From Rallus limicola (taxonomy: Eukaryota > Chordata > Aves > Gruiformes > Rallidae): DNA of 64,000 nucleotides. The notes under the pieces are model-generated. The model was not told the origin of the DNA, searched no databases, and saw only the letters and a program-made list of their open reading frames with translations. Positions within the stretch are counted from its first letter, which is position 1, and the number at the start of each line of letters is the position of its first letter. Position numbers and translations under genes: made by a program. Of the stretch, positions 1 to 12,100 are shown piece after piece. The stretch lies in the NCBI GenBank assembly GCA_022605955.1, contig JAKCOZ010000009.1:124001-188000 (forward strand), written 5' to 3'.

Positions 1-152
1 CCGTCATGTTGAAGACTCCTTCCTTGTAGGAGAAGAACGTGAGTTTGTAGTTCTTTGTGGAGGAGCCTGGCACATCGATGTATTCCAGCCCCTTCAGGAC
101 AGAACTCTTCTCCACGTTCTCTGGTTTGGTTATGTCCACTACCACGAGGAAC
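1..152 (-). CDS. HYDIN: HYDIN near-C-terminal exon, cut by window edge
   Basis: [19 protein letters not shown] and [20 protein letters not shown] match human FRVIVEILKPEKPD and LDYIDVLSGSKKDYKLNFFS. One nucleotide completes the shared arginine with 427-497. The exon runs off at position 1; the stop codon is outside the window. Confidence 0.93.
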
Positions 153-3100
153 CTGCGGGCAAGAAGGACACAGCAAAGGTCAAGGGGACAGACTCCACAG
201 GATGCTCATCGTGTGGGGTACCACACAGCCCCTCTCCTCCTCAATGCCTCGGGCAGAGGGAAGCAGCGCTTGGAGGAAAGCGCTGGAGAAAAGCCCACCT
301 ACAACCAGGAATGGCTCCAGGAGAGCAGGAAGCTCTCAGGAAGGAGCTTCCACAGGCAGCGGGATGCCCCTCCCTGTGCTGCTGCAGGGATCACTGAGGA
401 GACGGGAGTTCCTGGGCCGGACTCACCTCTGTGCTCTGTTCAGCCAGTTGGAGACGGGGATGAGCTCCATGGGCGAAGTCCTACACAGAACCTCCTGCTA
501 AATGTTCCCTGAACACTTTGGGGCCTCAGGGCTGCCTTGCAGGAGGTAGTACAAGCCTGTCCCATCTGGCAGCAGCAGAAGATGGAGCCCTAGAGACAAG
601 CAATGGGTGAGTGAGCTCTCCCGCTCTCTTTACAGCCCCATTCCTGGCTTCCAAGCATGCCCTCAGTCCCAGACTGGGCGGGAGCTGCTCCATGATGCTG
701 GCAGTACAGCTCGCTTCGCTTTCAACCTCCACAGCCCCCAGCCAGGTATATTCCAGGGCCACATTCCCTGTGTTGGACAGCTGGAAACTGAGAAGCAAGG
801 AGGAGGAAAGGAAAAAGCCCAAGAAATACCAAGGGAGTCGAGAAGTGACACGGTTTGTGGGCTCCTGGCAGCTCTTTCTTTAGGCAGAGGAGCATCTTCT
901 TCCCCAGACAGCTCTGCCCTGTCCAGCTCACGGCCCTGGTGTGCCCCAAGAGAAAGTATTCCAAAGTTTGCAAGTTAAAGAGACAAGGGCAGATGTGGTA
1001 CCCCAGAGGCTTAATCCAAGGGGCTTCTTAGATTAAGGTCATGGATTAAGGCGCTCAGGTCTCAGCCTGACACTATTTTGGTTGCAAACTCATCCTGGAG
1101 CGAATGAGGACAGGAGGCACGCAAGGAAAGCAAAACCATGGCTGCTCCTGGCAGAAAGGCACAGCAGAACTGAACTTCTCCTGGCACATGTGGGCAGGAC
1201 GGCAGCCACCATCTCCTGCTTGGCCTTGCGTGCAGGTAGATGGACTCCAGCACCCATCCAGGGCTTGGGAAGGGTGAAACCATAGAGCGTTTGTTTAAAA
1301 GGATGAAGAACAGCTGAGACTGAACATAAAGCAGGTGGAGGGACTCACGCGAACGTCCTCGTCTGGAAGAGCAAGGTCTCCTCGAACTGAATCCTGTCCG
1401 TATCCACCTCACGGCTGCTCTTCTCCAGGACAGTGTGAGCTGGTCCTGGGTCCATCTCGATCACCTCCAAGGAGAGAGGAGAATCACTGAGCAGAGCCCG
1501 GAAAGCCAGACGGAGCCAAACAAACCCATACAGGGGCTAGAACACACCAGCCCCATTTCCTTCCCCGGAAAGGTGATAAAGAAAGGTGACCTTTCTGCTG
1601 TGCTATCTGTTTGTACCTCCTGATCAAAGCAATCACCACTGTGACCACGACTACACCCACAGGGACAATGACTGGGTATCAGTCCCTGTGCTTCAACCCT
1701 GTAGAAGAATATTTTCCTAACATCAGATCTGACCCTGCCTTGGCACAGCTCAAGGCCATTCCCCCTCATCCCATCACCCATCACTTGGGTGAAGAGACCA
1801 ACCCCCACCTCTCTGCACCCTCCTCTCAGGTCATTGGAGGCAGTGATAAGGTCTCCCCTCAGCCTCCTCTTCTCCAGGCTCAACACCCCCAGCTCCCTCA
1901 GATGCTCCTCAGAAGGTTTGCTCTCTAGCCCCTTCCCAAGCCTGGTTGCCCTTCTCTGGACATGCTCCTGGACCTCCACGTCCTTCTTGGACTGAGGGGC
2001 CCAAACCTGAACCCAGCACTCGAGGTGCAGCCTCACCAACGCCGAGCACAGGGGCACAATCTCTGCCCCGGACCTGCTGGCCACGCTGGGTCTGACACAA
2101 GCCAGGATGCCGTTGGCCTTCCTGGCCAAAGTGTCTCCAAAGCTGAAGTTTGGAGGGGAGAGACTCGAGGCTGTCTCGGCCTCACCCCAGGCAGGACGCG
2201 TGCTTTAATGACCCGTGCCACACTTGCACACTCTCCCATCTGGTTTTCTCGGATTGCCCATCTGCCCAGGCAAGGCACTTGGGTTTGGGGGCATCCACTG
2301 ACCTTTAGAGATGTTGACGGTCAGAGCAACGTCGTGGGCCTCTGCGCAGATCTGGATATTCTCAATCTGAACAATTCCCAGGATGTTTTCTGCATCTGAG
2401 ACCTAAGCCAAGAGGGAACAAACACTGCTTCAAATGTTCTCCTAATCTCTTTTGGGAAATGATATACCATTCCCAGTCGTATATCATTTATAGTCGTATA
2501 TCATATATAGCTGCTGCCACCACAGCCTGTCCTGCCTGACAAGTCTCTGCAGGTCCTCAAGCTCTCCTAACACGTTCATCTCCCAGGCTGACCTAGCGGG
2601 ATTCTGCTGCGGTACGAAACCCTGTCTGTCAGCCCAGCTCCACGCTCCGCCAGCAGCTGCTCCAGCACCCGGGGAGGCACAGGAGGTGTGGAGGTGTCCC
2701 AGGGCAGGTGGCATCAACAACCAACCCGCTCCTCCTGAACCACCCAGCACCCTCACTGAAATGCAACCCCTAAACCACGGCCAACACAACCCCAGGGCAA
2801 GAGTTCAATGCTCTACGTGAAGAGCCCTGGCCAGACTCTGAGATGGGTGCAGGGAGCACAAGGACACCCAGGCACTAGTGGAGCATTCAACCGCGTGCAG
2901 TGGCAAAGCGGTTGTCACACAGGCTCGGGACGTGGCCTTAGTACCCAGACGTAAGCCCTGCAGCAGCTGAGCATCTGGGGTGATGTGGATGCTCAGGGAT
3001 GCACCCCGGGTTCCAGGGAACCCCAGCTGCAGGGGTTCCCTGCAGCCCTCTCCGCAGGGTACCCCGCGAGCATCCCCCATCACTGGGCTGGTCCTGCCCA

Positions 3101-6100
3101 GCTCTACCCGGCTCTACCCCCTCACCTCCAGTCGGATCTTCTTCTTAATGTTGAGCGTCTTTGTGGCCTTTAAATACAGATCCACTTCCGATTCTGCGTG
3201 GGGCCCGACGGTGCCCTTGTCTCGGGACACGGAGAAGTCTCTGCCAAGGTTTTCCAGCCCACTGAGCTGCCAGTTCATGGGAAGTGGGGTGCTGTTCTGC
3301 AGCACTAGGGTCCTGCGTTCCAATCTGCAGAGACAGGAAGAGGCTCAGCTCAGTCCCGCTAACCATGTAACATTTAGCTGTGGGTTCAGTGCAGAAGCCT
3401 GAGAAGTGAGGCTTTGGGGGCGTGAAGCTGGGTGTTAGAAGCTTCTCCATGAGGAGGAGCTGCTGGACTACTCTGAGCCAGCAGACAAGATGGGAATCAC
3501 AGCATGGTTTGGATTGGAAAGGGCCTTAAAGATCCATTTGCCCATCACATGGTGGTGCTGCGGGCTACGGCGCTCGTGGTGTTACAGGATACCAATCCCA
3601 GCAAGGAATGGTGAGCTGGAGACTGGAAGCTGCTGGGAGAAAGAGCCATGACTGACCTGTGCAAAAGCATCCTGCTGAAGTTCACCTGCTTGGGGCTGAC
3701 CCTCAGCTCCACCTGCACCCCTTGGCAGCAGAGGTGGAAAACCACGGGCTCGGGGTTCCCCTGGATGCGGCAGATGAGGTTGTCCTCCATGAGGCCAGCA
3801 GAAGTGGGGTACGCCCAAATGCTCAGCTCCTAACCCCACAAAGAGAAGCACGGGAGAGCGTTGGGTGAGCAGGAGGAACGGCTCTGGGGCTTTTCCACCA
3901 GCACTCGCCCTGCCTGCCCGTCTCCTACCTGCTTCTCGTTGGGTTTCAGCTTCATGCTGCTGGGCTCCAAGAGGAACGTGTTGCCTTTGACGTCGTGCTC
4001 AAAGGAGAAATGCACCTCTGCTTCCAGGGGGGTGACATTGAGGATGGTTATCTTCTCGCAGTTGCCTGGACAGTGCAACGCCTTGTACCTGCGTGCACAA
4101 AAGGGGAAGAGGCTGCAGAGGAGACGCCAGGACCACCACCTGCCCCAGACATGGAGGAAAGCACCATGTCCAAGCTGGGAGGGGGCTGAGGATCGCACGC
4201 CATGTCCTCCGTCCTTGTGGTACTTTGATGTCTGCACCGTACCCGATGCCTCCAGCCCAGAGGCCACCTAAAGGTGGCCACCACCTTAGAGCCAGGAACA
4301 TGCCGGCAGCGACACCGACAGCTTTGTTTGGCCGCCTGGATCCAGCAGTGAGGATCAGGAAAACGTCATTCTCATTTTTATTGCTCTGTGGGATCCCCCC
4401 ACCGCACACACTGGGCAGGTCAAATCAAACCCTCCCCGAGAGCAGATTAACCAGTGGGTCACAAAGCCACCGGCAGAAGAACCACCTGTTCGGTTGACCT
4501 ACTGAGATAAAACGTGCTGAAGATGAGATGTGGAGGGTGGAGGGGCAAGTCACTATCAGGCTGGATGCAGCATGTGGCTCCAGCCACCAAGGCACCTGCT
4601 GGGTTGGAAGATCATCTCCATCTCTCCAAGACTCACATACCCATTATCTGCTCGAGTTCACAAGTGTGGGGCCCTCAAGCCCAGCATATCTCCCAGGTCT
4701 CCTCCTGGGTCTGTCCTGAACCGTTCCACTGGCCAAGGAACACAAGGCCCTGGAGATCCCATCCCACCCCTTCCTCAGCGTGAGGAGCACGTACCAGTCT
4801 CTTGACTTCCCACACAACAGTGGTCCAAAGTGGAATACACCTGTATCCATGACATACTGCTTGAAGATGATTTCGTCATCCTCCTCACTATTCCTCCAAT
4901 GAGGGAACACCACCCTGGGGAGAGAAAAGTGGTCAACAAGGAGCTGAGAGATGCTCTGAGCAGAAAACCTGGTCAGGAAGCCATAACCCTTACTGGTGGC
5001 TGAGGTACCAGTACCAAGCACGGGAATTGACGCTGGGCTGCTCAGACACCACGTTCTGCTCAAGCCAGAAGGTCCCAGGGGTACAAGGGACAGCCGTGAC
5101 TCCACGTTTAAGGGGAGGCAGCGTGGGAGGTTCCCAGGGGCCAGCCTTACCGCGGGTCCTGGCTGATGGTGGGATACAGGCAGGTGCCCCGGCAGTGCAG
5201 CTGCAACAGGCGGTTGGTCCCCAGCACCTCAAAATGCAGCGTCTGGTCAAACTGGCCCAGCTCCGTGGAGGTGAAGAGGATCTTCAGTTTCACCTCACCA
5301 TGGGCAGGCACTATCCACCGCCAGCTGCTCAGCCTGGCAATTAGAGAGGCAATCAGACCTTGCTAAGGACAAGGAGGCGGGTGGTCGTGGACCTGCCATC
5401 CCGTGGAGGCACCGGCAGAGTCCCTGCGGAGCTGGGGATGATGCACCTTCTTTGGCAAGATGGCAGCGAAGCAGAGGGATCACCTCGTCCCTCACAGCTC
5501 ACCTGGCTGGTCTCTCTGGGGTCGGGACCATGTCCACGCTGCTCTGGCACACCTCAGGGGTATGTGCAGGCGATGTCCTGGCCGATCCCTGGAGATGTTT
5601 CCTGCTGCGGCCAGGGCTCCGCTTCTCCCGGCTGCCTGAGGCCTTCTCCTTCCGTGACCGGGCTCTGGTGGGGGTGAGCTGCTCCTCTGATGTCTTCCCA
5701 CCGAGGGGAGGGGAGAAAACAGGGTGAGAGAGAGAGAGAGAGACGTGAGCCCTGCCCCAGACATCCCCACCCTGGAGATAAGCCACAGCCTTGTTAACAA
5801 CCAGGAGAGGCACAAGCAACCAGCATCTACCAGTTTCACGTGTGCTGGGAACTTGGCTCTCATTTCCTGGGCTTTGTTCTGCTCTCCTCACCCAGGACCC
5901 TCAAGGGAAGTTGAGGGCTTTAGGTGGTTTCTTTCCCCCCTTGCCTAGTTCTCCCCACCCTATTTCTCCAGCAGAGCCGTCTCTCTCGGACACACAGAAG
6001 GGACAGACGCAGTGCCCCGACCTGTCTTCAGTGCCCTTCCACAGCGACCCTTCTCCATCCCGCCTGTCCCACCACGTGCCACCCAGCTCGGTCCCCTCCC

Positions 6101-9100
6101 CAGCACCTTCACTGTGGGCAAGACAAGGACATCCACAGGAGTTTCTGTCTTTCCTTCTTCCACAGTGGCATCTTCTGGCACAACAAAGCTGAAGTGCTTG
6201 AGGTTGTCTTCTGCTGCAGGGAGCGGTCGCTTTGCCGGGTAGTGGATCACAGAGTAAAATATGGTGGGAGGAATGGGAGGCCCTGAGGGACCCAGCCCCA
6301 GCTCATCCAGGATCTGAAGTGTAAGAGAAAACCCTGTTTGTAGTCCTGTCACCTTCATCCTCATGCTCCTTCCCTACAGCGCTGCCAACAGTGGCGGGGG
6401 GGGGTTATGCCCAGCGAGGTGGGCAGGCTCCAGAGCAGTGCTGGGACCCAAGACTGGGACCTAGAGAGAAACCTCTCCTCCAAGTGACTCAGAAAAGGGA
6501 ACAATGGCCATGAACTGCCCTACCCTGCGACTGTTTCTAGTGATTCCCAAGCTGGGAACCTCTCTGAACAGGCAGGATACCTCCACACCCTCTTTCCGCC
6601 CATCTGAGGGATGCTGAGGACCTTCCCCAGCCACTGTGGAGCATCATCAGTGGCCTGGACAAGGTTCTGTGCTGTTGTCACCTGGTGGGACACAACGCAC
6701 CGTGGCCTGGACCACGGCAGGCTCAGCATCGGAGCCTTGTAGGGCTTTACCTGCTCTGCTGCTGGCAGCTTGCCACTCTCCAGGATCTTCTGAGTCACAT
6801 CTTCTGGGCTCAGCACCTGGATCTCCAAGCAGGGCACCCCAACATCCTGGCTTCTGGCAGATCCTTCTGCGCTTTCCTCTTCTGGCTGAGATAACCTGGC
6901 ACTCTCAAGAGCCTTCAGCGTTTCCAGCTGCTCCTTCTCTCTCTCCTTCTGGATCTTGCAGCTGGATAATCGGTGGCGCTGGTCTCTGGAGTGCTCTGCC
7001 TCCTCTTGGCTCGGAGGGGACTGCAGGGCACCCTGAACCCTGTCCCAGAATGTCAAAGTATGTGCGACATCTTTCCGCAGCGCCTCATAGATCTCAAACC
7101 TCAGGGCCAAGTTCTTCTCACTGTCGCTCAGGGTCTCACTTTTGGACTGCTCCTGTTCCGTCTCCGAGGGCTGCACAACCACCGCTTGGCCCTCGTCCCT
7201 CAAGGAGCTCTTGCTCTGCTTTTTCTTCCCTCCCTGCTCACTTGCAACAGAGTCTGGCTGCTCCTTTGTAGATCCCTCCTTGCCATCTGACACCTTGCTG
7301 GTGGGCTTGTTCATGCTCTGGGCAGGAGGAGCAGAAACAAAGCAGTGAGCGTTTCAAAGCGCTGACTCAAAGGCTGCAGGAATGTGATCGCCTTTAAAAC
7401 AGCCCCCGCGGCCTCATCCGAGCCCCGTGCTGGGTGCTCCACAAATCCCAATTCCCAATGGCACTGGTACCCACTTTAGCTCAACTGAAACCAAACTCTC
7501 CAGTCTTTGAGGAGCCCAGCAAACAAGCCAAGAACGGCAACAGCTTCCCAACCCAAACGGGGAACTTCAGCACTCCTGTGCTGCCCTCCGGGCTCGTTTG
7601 TGGGTGCTGGGAATCCCCAGGGCTGGCTGACTCTTTGGGAAGCCTGGTTGCTAATCAACACCTAAGGCCTGGCACTACCTCCTGCCAGACACCGCATCCC
7701 CGACGGATCACAGCTCAGGCCTCTAAGTCATGTAGAGAGGGGGAGAAACGCTGGATTACAACTTCCCAGTGCTGCCCACTGACCGTAGGGAGTTACGTGA
7801 AGCCGCGATCCCAGCAGAGCAGCTCTACCCAACAAGCCCATGGGAACCCCCCCGGTGAAGCAGCAGCCTGCTCAAACACCGGCTGCCGTCTCCCAGCGCG
7901 GCCCCGCCTGCTCCCGCAGCCAGGTTCTCGCCCCCACGTGCAGCTCCTGGCTTCTCAGGGAACGGTGCAGCTCCCTGGGAAGGTCCTCGGGGTTTTATCA
8001 CCTCCCTGTATAAACACAACCACCCACCTGCCTGACTCCAGGCTGGCCTTTCTTCCCTGAAACTCTGTCTCCTTCAAGCTCTCTCCTCCCACGCGTTTTC
8101 TTCTTCAGCTCTTCCCTCCTCAAGCGTTCCAGCTCCTGCCGCTGCTTCTCCTCCAGCTCTCGAGCCAGCTGCTCCATTTTCCTTCAGGAAACAGAGAACA
8201 TCCCCACGAGTCACCACCAGCAATCCGGGCTCACTGCAAGCCCACACGGTCCTGTGCTTTGCTGACTGACCCTGCGGCCAAACAGAACCCTTAGATCATC
8301 TCCATGGATTTCTCTCAACCTGGGGAGGCTGGGAGCATCCAAAGTGAGGAGAGGTGGGAGGGGACCTTCAGGGCCAGATGAATCTAAGCCTTGATCTCAG
8401 AAGGTCTCAATCATGCAGCTTCTCTGGTGAAGTCCACCCCGATGCCTCCAGCACGCTGCCCAAGACTGACCCACCGTCTCTCCCTGCACCCACTTCCCAG
8501 TGCAAACCAGCTCACAAATCACCAACACCCACATATCCCAGCACCGGTTCTTGGCTCTCCCAGCCCCCCTCCCCAGGCACAACCAGCTCCTTCATTAAAT
8601 CACCCCATCAATCAGGAAGGAAAGGCTGTGGTAACCCCCCTCTGCAAAACCGACTCTGAACAACCAGATGCCCCGCCGGAACACACGACAACCATGGGAA
8701 ACTCGTGCTGTCCATCCTGGGAATCACAATTTGAAGCAGCCCTGGTGACCTCCCATGGAAACAAACCCTCAGCCGGGCTGAGCCACACGCCTGCTTTCAG
8801 CAGGTCCCTCTCCCAGCTGCACACTCATCCCACGCATCCCCCCGCCGGGCTGCATCAGAGATGCTCCCCGCCTCACCCGCTGACGGGGTGCCTAGGAGAC
8901 ACCCAGTTTTACAGTCAGCGTCACCCCGGGACATCAGCGTAGCAAGGACTGGGGCAACCGGCACGCTGGGCCTTTACTGTGCAAACCCTCTGAGCTCAAC
9001 CAAGCTCTCTGCAGCAGGGAGTGACACTGGGAGTGACCCGTGGAGGGCATACATACCTCTTCTTCTCACGCTTGACCTGTCGTGTATAGTTATCAAACTG

Positions 9101-12100
9101 AGCTTTCTCCTCCTCAGTGAGGGCCTCATACTCTTCCTCATCCATCTCCCTGTGCCATTCCTTCTCCTTCTTGGCAGCTTCTTCCAAGTCCCGCTCTTCA
9201 GCACAGACCAGAGGAGAAACCATTAGCGACTGCAAGCGGAGCTTCTGGTCGGGGTGCGCTGCAAGGACTCAGCTCCGCCCCGCCCCAGCCCACCAGGACA
9301 TGCTGGGAAGCCCTTTTTCCTGCTCCAAAATTCAGATAATCCCCCCAAATTCTCAGCAGTCAGCAAGCTCCCGTGCTTATGTGTGCCAGCATCGTGGATA
9401 CCGAACCACAGCAGCTGCACTTGTGCCCAAGCTTTCAGACCGATGCCGGCCTTACGGCCCCGATTCTCATGGGAAGGACCCAGGAGCCGAGTCCTGGCTT
9501 TGCCGAGGCAGGAGGACTAAAAACATTTGGGGTGAGCGCTGCTGGTGACCCTGATACGTACGAGTAAGGCTGAGGGCTTGAGGAAGAGGATGGGAGAGGT
9601 ACGGAGATGCAAAGCCTCACCTTCCTGCTCTTTTGGGGCTGCCTTCCTGGCTTTCCAAGCATCGCTGTTCTGGTACAGCTCCACAAAATAGATATGAGGC
9701 CGATTTTGGATGGCCTTCAGGAGGCAGAGGAGGGCAGACACCGTGTTGCATGCAAAGGGGGTCTCCAGCCCATCAAACACCACTCCCTGAAAGCAGTCGC
9801 TCAACTGGGAATGAAGGCAAAAAGGCCAAGTGAGCCGTGGCACGCGTTGGGCGCCCAGGTCACCCACACACAAAGGAACACCAGCCATCACTGCCCCCAG
9901 CACGTTGGCTCTGGTCCTCCCCCACGCTCTGCCAACTTATGGCATCCATGAAGATCCCTGCGCACAGCCCCGGCCCCCTCCAAGAGCAGGTGCAGGTCTC
10001 CTCCTCTCCGAATCGTACCTCGCTGCCCATCCCCGCGGAGCAGGAACACATCAGTTGCCACCTACCTGCAGCCTCTCAGAGAGGATGGCCACCAGCACGT
10101 CCTCGGGCAGCACGCAGCTCAGAAAGCCCACCTCTCCCACTGTGCTGGTGCTCAGCCACCGCTGCGCGGGAACGCAGGGAATGGGAGACATGAGCAGGGA
10201 ACTGGAGAGGCCCTGCAATGTCGAACAGAACAAGAAAAATAGAGCTCTTGGGAAACACCCAAACCACTCCTTGGACCTGGAGCTTCTCACCAGAAGACTG
10301 GAATCACAGACTGATCTGGGTTGGAAAGGACCCCAAGGATCAGAGAGCTCCAACCACCTGCCACAGGCAGGGCCAACAACCTCCAGGGCTGGAGCTACAC
10401 AAGGTTGCCCAGAGCCCCATCCAACCTGGCCTTCAACACCTCCAGGGATGTGGCATCCACCCCCTCTCTGAGCAGCCCATCCCAGCCCCTCACCAGTCCC
10501 TCTGGAACGAACTTCCCCCAGTATCTGATCTAACCCTTCCCTCCTTCAGTTTCACTCCATCCCCCTTGTCCTGCCAGTGGCTGCCCTTTGGAAAAGTTGA
10601 TTCCTCTCCTGTTTCTCTGCTCCCTTCAGGTACGGGAAGGCTGCAATGAGGTGTCCCCCACAGCCTTCTCTTCTCCAGGTTGAACAAGCCCAGCTCCCTC
10701 AGACTCTCTCTGGAGGGGAGGGGCTCCAGCCCTCTAATCATCTCTGTGGCCTCCTCTGAACCCTCTCCAACAGTCCCACAGCTTCCTTGTACTGGGGGAA
10801 GAAAATTGCTGGCCAGCAGCTCCAAGGGACAACTGCCTAGGAAGGGCCGATTCCTAGGCCAGCAGCCCCTCAAGCCTGCAAGCCCCCCTACACAGCACCC
10901 CAGAGCCACATCAGCCAGCGCTGCGCTCCGGGGGCATCGCTCCCACCCCGGGCTGTGCCCACTGGCTCTCTGCACCCCCACACCAGGCTCTGGATCACAC
11001 GGAGCCTCCTCTCTTCACTCCTCAGAGGGAACGGAAAGGGCCGAGGCATTAACCAGCTCCGACCGTGCTTTACCTGGGCGCCTGAGGGATCCCTTCCAGG
11101 CGGTTTCTGGCCGCAGGCTGTGCGGCTGTCCGTCCTCCTCTTGCCTGACGTGCTCTTCTGCAGGCTCCGGGAGCTGATGGAGCGCAGGCTGACTTTGTCC
11201 CCAGAGCTGGACTGGCTCCTGTTCAGGCTGTGCTTGGGATCAGTGCTGAACTGCTGGCTGAGGGACACGTCCGTGTGTGGCCCTGCCAAGGGGACAGACA
11301 GCTTCCTTATGGATCAAGCCAAGGATTTCACCTCCAGGACCACCATTTCCATAACTTGCACCCATCCTGCTGTCTCACGCCCTGGCTGCAGCAACCCATC
11401 CCTGCTGGAGCTAAGCCCTCGGTGTCGGCTAACTCCAGGCCCCTCTTCCCTCCTCCAGCTCCTGACCAGATGCAGAATTTCCTCAAATAGACTTCTGGGG
11501 CACCAACTGCCCAGTGAAGTTCCCTAAACCTCTCCGACCTCACGTGGAGAGCAACACAACACGCATGAGCCGCGTGACCCGACAGTGCGCGTAGGAAAAG
11601 CTCTGGAGAGAAGAGCTCGCCTGCAGCATCCCTCTCGTCTAAAACTCCCCTGGGAGGTTGTTCCCTTCTTCTCATGTTTGTGAAGCCACACTCAGAAGTC
11701 AAGTCGACTTAATGAGCTGCTTCAGAGGGCTTCTTCCTCATTAGAGCAGACAGCAGTTCTGCCTGATGGCCGTGAGGGGCAAGCTGGATTCGGCTTTGAG
11801 GAGATGTAAAAAGCCCTCTGAGAAAGAGATGGGTGTGCTCCACCAAGGGACATGTGCTGAGACGCCCAGGGGCAGTAGAACCCCCCTGCCCCAGCCCTTA
11901 AAATAGCCATTTTTATACTTTTCAATAGCCAGAGATGCTTTAGGAAACAGTGCTGCATTTCTACACCTGGCACCTGTGTCCCCTAAGAGACCTGAGGGCC
12001 ACCAAACTTCTCCAGAGGAAGAAGCGGATGGTCATCAGGGCCGGTTTCTGAAGCTGCTCTGGGTTCAGCGTTTCTCCTTACCGGCTTCCTCCGTGTCCCC

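Noticed and set aside
1461..2129. 222-codon minus-strand open frame
   Set aside because: This is CR1 reverse-transcriptase remnant running into intron, not a host gene.
6520..7314. Separate 264-codon gene starting [10 protein letters not shown]
   Set aside because: It is HYDIN exon 45 read from an internal ATG and on past its donor. Acceptor, donor and homology place it inside HYDIN.
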